A stretch of DNA of 41,381 nucleotides. It comes from Acidimicrobiaceae bacterium RAAP-2. Lineage in GTDB: Bacteria; Actinomycetota; Acidimicrobiia; Acidimicrobiales; RAAP-2. Where the stretch lies: assembly GCA_001443545.1 (NCBI GenBank), contig LMAD01000021.1, forward strand, positions 1 to 41,381, read 5' to 3'. The notes below the pieces were generated by a model. The model searched no databases. It worked only from the letters and a program-made list of their open reading frames with translations, and was not told the DNA's origin. Both the position numbers and the translations under genes were made by a program. Below are positions 29,194 through 36,039 of this stretch, one piece after another. Position 1 is the first letter of the stretch; each line of letters begins with the position of its first letter.

Positions 29194-31359
29194 ACGAGGC
29201 GCCGCTCGCTCGCCCTCGATGTCCAGGTGGGGCAGGACCCGGTCCAACCAGCCCGGCAGCCACCAGTTGCGTCGACCGAAGAGGTACATGGTCGAGGGCA
29301 CGAGGAGCAGACGCACGACCGTCGCGTCGATCAACACGGCCGCCGAGAGCCCGATCGCGAGCTGCTTCACCACGATCAGGTTCGACGTGACGAACGACAA
29401 GAAGACGCTGATCATGATGAGCGCCGCGGCGCTGATCACCCGTCCGGTGCTCGCCAAACCGCGCGCGACGGACTCGTGGTTGTCGTGGCTGGTCTCCCAG
29501 ATCTCCTTCACGCGCGACAGCAAGAAGACCTCGTAGTCCATCGAGAGCCCAAAGACGATGGCGAACATCATCATCGGCACGTAGGACTCGATGGGGATAT
29601 TCTCGCTCACGCCGAGCAAGCTGCGTCCCCAGCCCCACTGGAAGACGGCGACGACGACGCCGTAGGCGGCGCCGATGCTGAGCAGGTTCAACGCCGCGGC
29701 CTCGAGCGCCAGCACCAGACTGCGAAAGGCCGTCATGATGAGGAGGAACGCGAGGACGATGACGATTCCCACGATCAAGGGCGTGCGCGAGCGTACGACC
29801 CCGTCGAACTGCAGCTGGGACGCGGTCGGCCCGGTGACGTACGCCCGGTAGGGGGTGCCGGCCAACGCCCGGGGCAGGGTCGTCTCGTAGAGCCGGGTGA
29901 ACAGGGTGGCGGTCGCGGCGAGCTGGGGGTCGCTCGCCGGGACGACGGTGGCGACGAGGAGCCGTCCGTCAGGGCTGGGGCTGAAGGGCGAGACGCGCGC
30001 GACGCCGGCGCTCGCGGCGAGGTCTCGCTCGAGCGTGTTCGCCAACGTCGACGACGCGTGCAGCCCACCGGCGACGACTACCGTCAACGGCCCGTTGGCG
30101 CCCGGGCCAAAGCCCCGGGCGATGAGGTCGTAGGCCCGCCGATCGGTGAAGCTCGTCGGGTCGGCGCTGTCGCCGACGTGGCCGAACTGCAGCGAGACGA
30201 CGGGGATCGCGATCACGGCGAGGGCACCGACCCCGAGCACCAGGTAGCGCCACGGGTGGCGCCCGATGGCCGCGGCGTAGTGGTGCCAGCCGTCGCTCGA
30301 CGAGCCGGATTCGGCGACCGGGGTGCGCAGCGACCACCGGTCGATCCGCCGTCCGGCGAGGGCGAGGCCGGCCGGGACGAGGGTGATGGCCCCCAGGGCC
30401 GCGGTGAGGATCGAGAAGACGGCCGCGAGGCCGAGCTGACCGATGAAGGTCATCCCCGACCCGTAGAGCCCGAGCATGGCGACCGCGACCGTGCTCGCCG
30501 CGACCAGGATCGCGCGCCCGCTGCTGGCCGTGACGAATCCCGCGGCGTCGACCGGGTCGGCCCCGTCCATCAGCAGTTGGCGGAAGCGGGTGGTCAGGAA
30601 GACGGCGTAGTCGATGCCCACCCCGAGCCCGATCATCGCCGCCAGGGTTGGTGACGCCGTGCCGAAGGTGATCGTGAGCGCGACCAGCCCGAGGACACTC
30701 AGTCCGATCAGGACGCTGATCAGCGCGCTGAGTAGGGGCAGCACACTCGCGAGCACGCTGCCGAAGGTGAGGACCAGCACGACGAAGGCTACGACCAGTC
30801 CGACCAACTCGCTGCGCAGGTCGGTGACCTTGGGCCGGGTCACCTGGTCGAGACCGCCGCCGAACTCGACCTGGATCCCCGCCCGCGTGGCCGGCGCGCT
30901 CGCCCGGTAGAGCACGCCGGGGTACGTCGGACCGAGCAGCTTCGGCGTCACGTCGAAGTTGAGCACCGCGTAGCCGATCGTGCCCGACGGTGACAACGTC
31001 GTCGAGTTCGCGGCGAGCGGGTTGCTCACGTGCACGACGTGCGCGAGCCCGGCCAGATTGGCGACCACCTCGTCCACGACGTGGCGGTCCTGGGAGAGTC
31101 GGCCGGCGCGACTGTGCAAGACGACGAGTCCGGTCGATCCCGCCAGTGCCGGGTCGTGCGCGACGAGCAGCGCGGCGCCGGTGCTCGCCTGGGTCCCCGA
31201 GAGCGACACGCTGTCGCCGTAGGTCGCCTTGAGGAGCCGTGAGGCCGAGAAGACGGCGATCAGCGCAATGAGCCAGACGGCGAGCACGCGCACCGGGTGC
31301 CGGCCGCTGGCCGCACCGAGGCGGTGTAACCACGAGGTCGAGGGTACGGTGTCGTGCAC
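29182..31359 (-). CDS. MMPL family RND transporter
   Basis: The 725-residue protein has the MMPL plan: an N-terminal helix (VRVLAVWLIALIAVFSAS), a periplasmic domain, five clustered helices with GLGVGIDYAVFLTTRFRQL, then a second loop and helix bundle with VFGLSMDYEVFLLSRVKEIW. Such proton-driven pumps export lipids or drugs. Start GTG 31357-31359 has AAAGGA upstream. It is divergent from a TetR regulator, which probably represses it. Confidence 0.9.
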   Translation of the reverse strand: MHDTVPSTSWLHRLGAASGRHPVRVLAVWLIALIAVFSASRLLKATYGDSVSLSGTQASTGAALLVAHDPALAGSTGLVVLHSRAGRLSQDRHVVDEVVANLAGLAHVVHVSNPLAANSTTLSPSGTIGYAVLNFDVTPKLLGPTYPGVLYRASAPATRAGIQVEFGGGLDQVTRPKVTDLRSELVGLVVAFVVLVLTFGSVLASVLPLLSALISVLIGLSVLGLVALTITFGTASPTLAAMIGLGVGIDYAVFLTTRFRQLLMDGADPVDAAGFVTASSGRAILVAASTVAVAMLGLYGSGMTFIGQLGLAAVFSILTAALGAITLVPAGLALAGRRIDRWSLRTPVAESGSSSDGWHHYAAAIGRHPWRYLVLGVGALAVIAIPVVSLQFGHVGDSADPTSFTDRRAYDLIARGFGPGANGPLTVVVAGGLHASSTLANTLERDLAASAGVARVSPFSPSPDGRLLVATVVPASDPQLAATATLFTRLYETTLPRALAGTPYRAYVTGPTASQLQFDGVVRSRTPLIVGIVIVLAFLLIMTAFRSLVLALEAAALNLLSIGAAYGVVVAVFQWGWGRSLLGVSENIPIESYVPMMMFAIVFGLSMDYEVFLLSRVKEIWETSHDNHESVARGLASTGRVISAAALIMISVFLSFVTSNLIVVKQLAIGLSAAVLIDATVVRLLLVPSTMYLFGRRNWWLPGWLDRVLPHLDIEGERAAPRSVE

Positions 31360-31392
31360 GGGGGTCCTTTCGGCGGTGGGATCCGGGGTAAA

Positions 31393-31409
31393 ATGTACAG
31401 TGTGTAAAT
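31393..31409. promoter_or_regulatory. Probable TetR operator between the MMPL and TetR genes
   Basis: ATGTACA (31393-31399), GTG spacer, TGTAAAT (31403-31409): an inverted repeat with one mismatch, in an A/T-rich island between divergent genes. The plus-strand TAAAAT box (31389-31394) touches it, so binding would block transcription. Confidence 0.55.
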
Positions 31410-31447
31410 ATTAGTCCAGCGCCGTGGCCGACAGGGAGGGGGGAACG

Positions 31448-32080
31448 ATGCCGAACGAGACGAAACGCCACTATCTGGCCGCCGACGATCGACGCCGGTC
31501 GATCCTGGACGTGGCCGCCGACGTCGTGGCCGTACGGGGACTCGCCCACCTGAGCATGGCCGCGGTGGCCGCGCAGGCCGGTGTCAGTCGTCAGCTGCTC
31601 TATCGATACTTCGACGGGCTCGACGACCTCGTGCTGGCGATGGTGACCCAGCGCTTCGCCGCCATCATCGCCAACTACGACGCCCAGACCACGATGGTGG
31701 CCCCGCTTCGGCCCGACGTAGCCCGCAACCCGATCCACCTCGCGTTGCGCCTCGCCGCGCCGGACCAGCGGCTGTTGCGCAACGTCTTCGGCGACGTCGA
31801 CCAGCTGCCCGAGGACGTGCGCCGGGCCGTGCTGCTGATCCGCGAGCGGCTGGTCGAGCGGTGGGTGGCGATCGTCGACGTCGATCAGTCGCGCCGCGTG
31901 GTAGTGCGCGCCGGCGTGTGGGCGGTCTTCCACGCGATCTTCGGGATTTGGGACTACCTGGCCGACGGGAGCATTACTTTCGACGAGTCCTACGAGATCG
32001 CCCTGCGGCTCGTGCGGTCCGTCGAGAGCCTCGCCGACGGATCACCGGCCGGCGCGATCGAGGTGACCCCGGAGTCGTGA
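31448..32080 (+). CDS. TetR family transcriptional regulator
   Basis: ATG 31448 follows GGAGGGGGG, so I prefer it to the ATG at 31424. The 210-residue protein has the TetR N-terminal domain: SILDVAADVVAVRGLAHLSMAAVA, VSRQLLYRYFDGLDDLV. The ligand-binding domain is variable and contains FHAIFGIWDYLADG. It is divergent from the MMPL exporter gene with a palindrome between, the standard layout of a repressor controlling an efflux pump. The inducing ligand is unknown. Confidence 0.88.
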   Translation: MPNETKRHYLAADDRRRSILDVAADVVAVRGLAHLSMAAVAAQAGVSRQLLYRYFDGLDDLVLAMVTQRFAAIIANYDAQTTMVAPLRPDVARNPIHLALRLAAPDQRLLRNVFGDVDQLPEDVRRAVLLIRERLVERWVAIVDVDQSRRVVVRAGVWAVFHAIFGIWDYLADGSITFDESYEIALRLVRSVESLADGSPAGAIEVTPES

Positions 32081-32103
32081 GGCGACGACGGGGACCAGAC
32101 ACG

Positions 32104-32191
32104 TGGCGGAGGGAGTGGGATTCGAACCCACGGTGGGCAAGCCCACGCCGGTTTTCAAGACCGGTACATTCGTCCGCTCTGTCATCCCTCC
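32104..32191 (-). tRNA. tRNA-Ser(UGA)
   Basis: On the minus strand the cloverleaf begins GGAGGGA and ends TCCCTCC-G-CCA. The anticodon loop is TCTTGAAAA with anticodon TGA, there is a long variable arm, and the T-loop is GGTTCGAATCC. It belongs to the long-armed class of serine tRNAs. CCA is encoded (32104-32106). No gene overlaps it. Confidence 0.95.
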
Positions 32192-32212
32192 GGGGACGAC
32201 TCTAGTTGGGCG

Positions 32213-34033
32213 CTAGCCCTTCTTACTGCGGAGTCGGGCTCGCTGGGAGTGGTCCAGGACCGTCTTGCGCAGTCGCACGGACTTCGGCGTGACCTCCACG
32301 GCCTCGTCGTCGGCGATGAACTCGAGGGCCTGCTCCAACGAGAAGATGGTCGGGGGCGAGATCTTCTCGAAGTTGTCGCTGCCCGACGCGCGCATGTTGG
32401 TGAGCTTCTTCTCCTTGGTCGGGTTGACGTTCATCTCATCGGAGCGCGCGTTCTCACCGACGATCATGCCCTCGTAGACCTCGACGCCGGGACCGACGAA
32501 GAGCACGCCGCGCTGTTCGAGGTCGATGAGGGCGTTCCCCGTGGTGTCGCCCCGACGGTCGGCGACCAAGACGCCACTGCGGCGAGTACGGATCTCGCCG
32601 TACCACGGCGCGTAGCCGTCGAAGTTCGAGTGCATCATGCCCGAGCCGCGTGTCTCGGTCATGAACTCGGTACGGATACCGACGAGCCCGCGAGCCGGGA
32701 TACGCCACTCGAGCCGGACCCACCCGGTGCCGTGGTTGACCATGTCCAAGACGGTGCCCTTGCGCGTCGCGAGCATCGTGGTCACGGCGCCGACGAACTC
32801 CTCGGGGACGTCGATGGTGACGCGCTCCATGGGTTCGTTGACGTGGCCGTCGATGACCTTGGTGACCACCTGGGGCTTGCCGACGGTGAGCTCGAAGCCC
32901 TCGCGGCGCATGGTCTCGATCAAGATGGCCAGCTGGAGCTCGCCGCGACCCTGCACCTCCCAAGCGTCGGGTCGCTCGGTGGGTAGGACTCGAAGCGAGA
33001 CGTTGCCCACCAGCTCACGGTCGAGACGGTCCTTGACCATGCGGGCGGTCAGCAGCTTGCCCTCGGTTCCGGCCAGGGGCGAGGTGTTGATGCCGATGGT
33101 CATCGAGAGGCTCGGCTCATCGACGTGGAGGGGTTCGAGCGCGATCGGGTTCTCCGGGTCGGCGAGCGTCTCGCCGATCGTGATGTCGTCGAAGCCGGCG
33201 ACGGCGACGATATCGCCCGGGCCCGCACTCTGGGCCGGGACGCGATCGAGGGCTTCGGTGATGAAGAGCTCGGTGATCTTGGCGTGCTCGATCGTCCCGT
33301 CGATGCGGCACCACGCGATGCGCTGGCCCCGCTCGAGGGTGCCGTTGATCACGCGACACAACGCCAGTCGACCGAGGTAGGGCGAGGCGTCAAGGTTGCA
33401 CACGAGCGCCTGGAGACCGTGGTCGGGGTCGTACTCCGGGGCCGGCACGTACTCGGCGATCGTCTCGAAGAGCGGCGTGAGGTCCCCGCCGGTGGCCGAG
33501 GGGTCGTGCGACGCCCAGCCCTGGCGGGCACTCGCGTAGAGGATGGGAAAGGCGATCTGGTGTTCGTCGGCGTCCAGGTCGAGGAAGAGGTTCTCGACCT
33601 CGGTGACCACGTCGGCCACGCGGGCGTCGGGACGGTCGACCTTATTGATGAGTAGCACGACCGGGAGTCGACGTTCGAGGGTCTTGCGCAGGACGAAGCG
33701 CGTCTGGGGCAAGGGTCCCTCGGCGGCGTCCACGAGCAGGATCACGGCGTCGACCATGGCCAGTCCTCGTTCGACCTCGCCGCCGAAGTCGGCGTGCCCG
33801 GGGGTGTCGATGATGTTGATCGTGAGGTCGTGCCAGTTGACCGCGGTGTTCTTGGCGAGGATGGTGATGCCCTTTTCGCGTTCGAGGTCACCGGAGTCCA
33901 TGACTCGGTCGGTGAGCTCCTCGTGCGCGGTGAACGCCCCGGTTTGGCGCAGCATCGCGTCGACCAGGGTCGTCTTCCCGTGGTCGACGTGGGCGATGAT
34001 GGCGATGTTTCGGAGGGACGTGCGTAGTGACAT
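32213..34033 (-). CDS. typA: Translational GTPase TypA/BipA
   Basis: The 606-residue protein starts LRNIAIIAHVDHGKTTLVDA (G1 loop), then the RGITI-related segment EREKGITILAKN (switch I), DTPGHADFGGEVERGL (G3) and NKVDRPDAR (G4), followed by the C-terminal domains of TypA, ending in a basic tail RSKKG. It binds ribosomes and assists assembly under stress, including cold. Start ATG 34031-34033 has TAGCGT upstream at near-leaderless distance. Its neighbour on the same strand begins 38 bp upstream of it. Confidence 0.95.
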   Translation of the reverse strand: MSLRTSLRNIAIIAHVDHGKTTLVDAMLRQTGAFTAHEELTDRVMDSGDLEREKGITILAKNTAVNWHDLTINIIDTPGHADFGGEVERGLAMVDAVILLVDAAEGPLPQTRFVLRKTLERRLPVVLLINKVDRPDARVADVVTEVENLFLDLDADEHQIAFPILYASARQGWASHDPSATGGDLTPLFETIAEYVPAPEYDPDHGLQALVCNLDASPYLGRLALCRVINGTLERGQRIAWCRIDGTIEHAKITELFITEALDRVPAQSAGPGDIVAVAGFDDITIGETLADPENPIALEPLHVDEPSLSMTIGINTSPLAGTEGKLLTARMVKDRLDRELVGNVSLRVLPTERPDAWEVQGRGELQLAILIETMRREGFELTVGKPQVVTKVIDGHVNEPMERVTIDVPEEFVGAVTTMLATRKGTVLDMVNHGTGWVRLEWRIPARGLVGIRTEFMTETRGSGMMHSNFDGYAPWYGEIRTRRSGVLVADRRGDTTGNALIDLEQRGVLFVGPGVEVYEGMIVGENARSDEMNVNPTKEKKLTNMRASGSDNFEKISPPTIFSLEQALEFIADDEAVEVTPKSVRLRKTVLDHSQRARLRSKKG

Positions 34034-34071
34034 GACTGAACCACGCTAGTAGGCGGCGCCCTGTGGTCATG

Positions 34072-34878
34072 CTAGGCGGCGCGTAGTTCACCTTGACGAT
34101 GCAGGGCGATAGTGGCGCGCACCAGGTCACGGGTGCCGGCGCGAACGTTGGCGAGCGTGCCGTCGACGGCCAGGATTACGCCCGCGTCGGGCCAGATTCC
34201 AACGTAGCGGCGCGGCGCACGCCCGTCGGGGTGGGCGAAGGCGGCGGCCGCGAGGTCGGCTCGCAGGCCCGGTCCGGCGCTGGGCGTCGGCCCCCCCGCG
34301 CGCACGCGTACGACCACCTCGCCGTCGAGCACGAGGAGGTCGCGTCGGGCCCGCAGCGTCGTACGGGCCCGCTCGACGTCGTAGTACGCGTCGGCGCTCG
34401 CGACGGTCCAGTCGCCGGTGACGGTGGCACCCGTCTCGGCCAGGATCCTCGCCCACTCGACGGCCGACGCCTGGACGAGGGCGAGCTCGGCGGGGTGTCG
34501 GTGCGCGAGCCAGTCTCCGAGCGAGCCCCGGTGGGCCCGGCCGCTCGCCGCTCGGGCGAGCAGGTCCTCGATCTCGTCGCGGACCCCGTCTCGAATCGAG
34601 GCGGCGCGCCCGCGAAGGGCCCGGCGGAACCCCCCGCTGCCGAGGAGGCGGCGAGCGGCCAGCGGCGACCAGGCGAAGCGCGCAGCGACCCGACCGCCCC
34701 GCTCGACCAGCCACGAATCGAGCCGGCGGTGGTGGTCCGTGGTGATCGCGCCCAACCGCGCGGCCAGCGCCCGTCGGTGGGCGTCGGTGAGGCCGAAGGG
34801 TTCGAGCGGTGCGTCGTCGATGACGCGCGCGATTGCGTCGGGCGAAACGCGCTGGATCGTCAGCGTGGTGGCGCTCAC
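34072..34878 (-). CDS. Uncharacterised protein of the degenerate-nuclease operon
   Basis: From GTG 34876-34878, overlapping the upstream stop as GTGA, the protein is about 268 residues. It is Ala/Arg-rich and mostly helical in appearance in the first 150 residues, with a strand-rich C-terminal part containing LLVLDGEVVVRVR, GLRADLAAAAFA and RRYVGIWPDAGVILAVDG. The last part is somewhat like the core of RecB/Cas4-type nucleases, but no complete catalytic set can be pointed out. No family is recognised. Together with the gene at 34875-35657 it forms a two-gene unit upstream of typA. Confidence 0.55.
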   Translation of the reverse strand: MSATTLTIQRVSPDAIARVIDDAPLEPFGLTDAHRRALAARLGAITTDHHRRLDSWLVERGGRVAARFAWSPLAARRLLGSGGFRRALRGRAASIRDGVRDEIEDLLARAASGRAHRGSLGDWLAHRHPAELALVQASAVEWARILAETGATVTGDWTVASADAYYDVERARTTLRARRDLLVLDGEVVVRVRAGGPTPSAGPGLRADLAAAAFAHPDGRAPRRYVGIWPDAGVILAVDGTLANVRAGTRDLVRATIALHRQGELRAA

Positions 34879-35657
34879 GCTCGCCTCGCGACGTCCAGCA
34901 CGTCGTTCGCGGCGAGCTCGAGCCACGTCTCGTCGACGTCGCGACTGATCAACTCACCCGTGGCGGTGGAGAAGATCGCGACCCGCAGTGGCACCACCGA
35001 GGTCCGTAAGCAGTGCACGAAGGCGTGGAACCCCAACAGGCTCGTTGCGCTCCTTCCGATCGGCGACGTGGTCACGTCGAGCAGCACGGTCGAAGACGAG
35101 GCGTCGCAGTAGGAACCGACGACGAGATCGACGACGTCGTGCAGGACGACGACGCCACCCGCGAGCGGCACGCGAGCGCGCACCGCCGTTCGTACCGCCC
35201 AGGCGCTGGGCACGTCGGCCAGCGCTCGTCGCAGCGACGCCGCGTGTGCGGCGACGTCGGTGGCCAAGCGGGCTCGACCGTTGGCGTCGAGATCGGCGTA
35301 GGCCGCGATCAGCGTCGGCGACGGGCTATCGAGACGCCACGCGCGCAGGGCGTCGTCGAAGGGGTCGATGATCTCGTGGCCGACGGCCACGAGGCGAATG
35401 AGTTGGCCGATCAATGCGCCGCGCAGCCGCCCGCTCGTCGCGTGGGTGATGTCGACGGCGTCACCGTGGTGGGTGACGTCGCTGGCGCTGATCACCAGCG
35501 GGCTCGTTCGTGCGGGTACGGATCGGATCGCGAGGAGCTCGGCGTCGAGGGTCGCCCGCAAGCCCGCGGCGGTCTCGATGTCGCGTGGAGGCCGCTCGGA
35601 GCGGTCGCCGCGCAGGTCTTCGAGGATCGAACGCGCTGGAGTCGTCGTCGGGGTCAC
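34875..35657 (-). CDS. Degenerate PD-(D/E)XK nuclease-like protein
   Basis: The 260-residue protein resembles actinobacterial PD-(D/E)XK nucleases in layout: RTAVRARVPLAGGVVVLHDVVDLVVG (first acidic strand), STVLLDVTTSPIG (where family members have D-x-K-T), then a helix LLGFHAFVHCLR, and VAIFSTATGELISRDV. The usual Asp is present, but the catalytic Lys position holds Thr. Thus it may have lost nuclease activity and serve as a binding or regulatory subunit. It shares a 4-bp overlap with the next gene. GTG start at 35655-35657. Confidence 0.55.
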   Translation of the reverse strand: MTPTTTPARSILEDLRGDRSERPPRDIETAAGLRATLDAELLAIRSVPARTSPLVISASDVTHHGDAVDITHATSGRLRGALIGQLIRLVAVGHEIIDPFDDALRAWRLDSPSPTLIAAYADLDANGRARLATDVAAHAASLRRALADVPSAWAVRTAVRARVPLAGGVVVLHDVVDLVVGSYCDASSSTVLLDVTTSPIGRSATSLLGFHAFVHCLRTSVVPLRVAIFSTATGELISRDVDETWLELAANDVLDVARRA

Positions 35658-35680
35658 GCAATACTCTTGCGCCGACCTGT

Positions 35681-35690
35681 GACACGTGTC
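35681..35690. promoter_or_regulatory. Perfect palindrome GACACGTGTC in a divergent promoter region
   Basis: A 10-bp palindrome lies between the divergent starts at 35657 and 35703, immediately before the -10 box of the plus-strand small gene. It is a candidate binding site for an unknown regulator. Confidence 0.45.
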
Positions 35691-35696
35691 TAGCGT
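35691..35696 (+). promoter_or_regulatory. -10 box for the 43-residue gene (leaderless)
   Basis: TAGCGT followed by 6 nt and GTG 35703. TTGCGC at 35667-35672 is the possible -35, 18 bp upstream. Confidence 0.5.
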
Positions 35697-35702
35697 GAGC
35701 GC

Positions 35703-35834
35703 GTGTTCGTCGCCGTCTTCTCCGTCTTCCTGCTCGCCGTGCTGGTCTTGAGCGTGCTCATCGTGCGTTGGGCCGTTCGACGCGACCGCGAGCGGCGGTC
35801 CGCTACGGGCCGAGACGTCCCTCGAGCTCCTTGA
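35703..35834 (+). CDS. 43-residue single-pass membrane protein
   Basis: The frame GTG 35703 to TGA 35832-35834 encodes one hydrophobic helix (FVAVFSVFLLAVLVLSVLIV) followed by a basic tail RWAVRRDRERRS. The leaderless -10 box with exact 6-nt spacing and a -35-like TTGCGC supports expression. Its end overlaps the end of a convergent coiled-coil gene by 32 bp. No homologue comes to mind. Confidence 0.6.
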   Translation: MFVAVFSVFLLAVLVLSVLIVRWAVRRDRERRSATGRDVPRAP

Positions 35835-36027
35835 TCGCTCGATCGAGGTCGGCGATGGCCCGTTCGATGACCGAGAGGCGGGCGTTGACGATCGCCTCGA
35901 CGCGTTCGTCTACGCGCTGGTCGACCTGCTCGCGTAGTCGCGAGTCGAGCGAGTCGACCAGCGGCTGGGCTAACTGCTTGAGACGGTCGCGCAGCTCGTG
36001 GGACTTGGGGTTGGGCTCGTCACTCAC
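35803..36027 (-). CDS. Small coiled-coil protein
   Basis: The 74-residue protein is highly charged and helical throughout, with heptad-like runs (LRDRLKQLAQPLVDSLDSRL, VDERVEAIVNARLSVIERAI, LDRAIKELEGRL). It could dimerise or bind a partner. The -10 box TAATCT lies 6 nt before GTG 36027 and overlaps the stop codon of the upstream secreted-protein gene. Function unknown. Confidence 0.65.
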   Translation of the reverse strand: MSDEPNPKSHELRDRLKQLAQPLVDSLDSRLREQVDQRVDERVEAIVNARLSVIERAIADLDRAIKELEGRLGP

Positions 36028-36033
36028 GCGGCC

Positions 36034-36039
36034 AGATTA
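36034..36039 (-). promoter_or_regulatory. -10 box of the coiled-coil gene within the preceding stop codon
   Basis: TAATCT (minus strand) includes the TAA stop of the secreted-protein gene (36037-36039) and is 6 nt before GTG 36027. Confidence 0.5.

Noticed and set aside
29969..31933. A 654-codon minus-strand frame overlapping the MMPL and TetR genes
   Set aside because: It crosses two genes of known family in other frames, is Arg-rich without domains, and would need a start inside the TetR gene.
32104..32191. tRNA-Ser as the integration site of the element at the left end
   Set aside because: It is 28 kb away with core genes between, and no second copy of its 3' end was noticed near the element.
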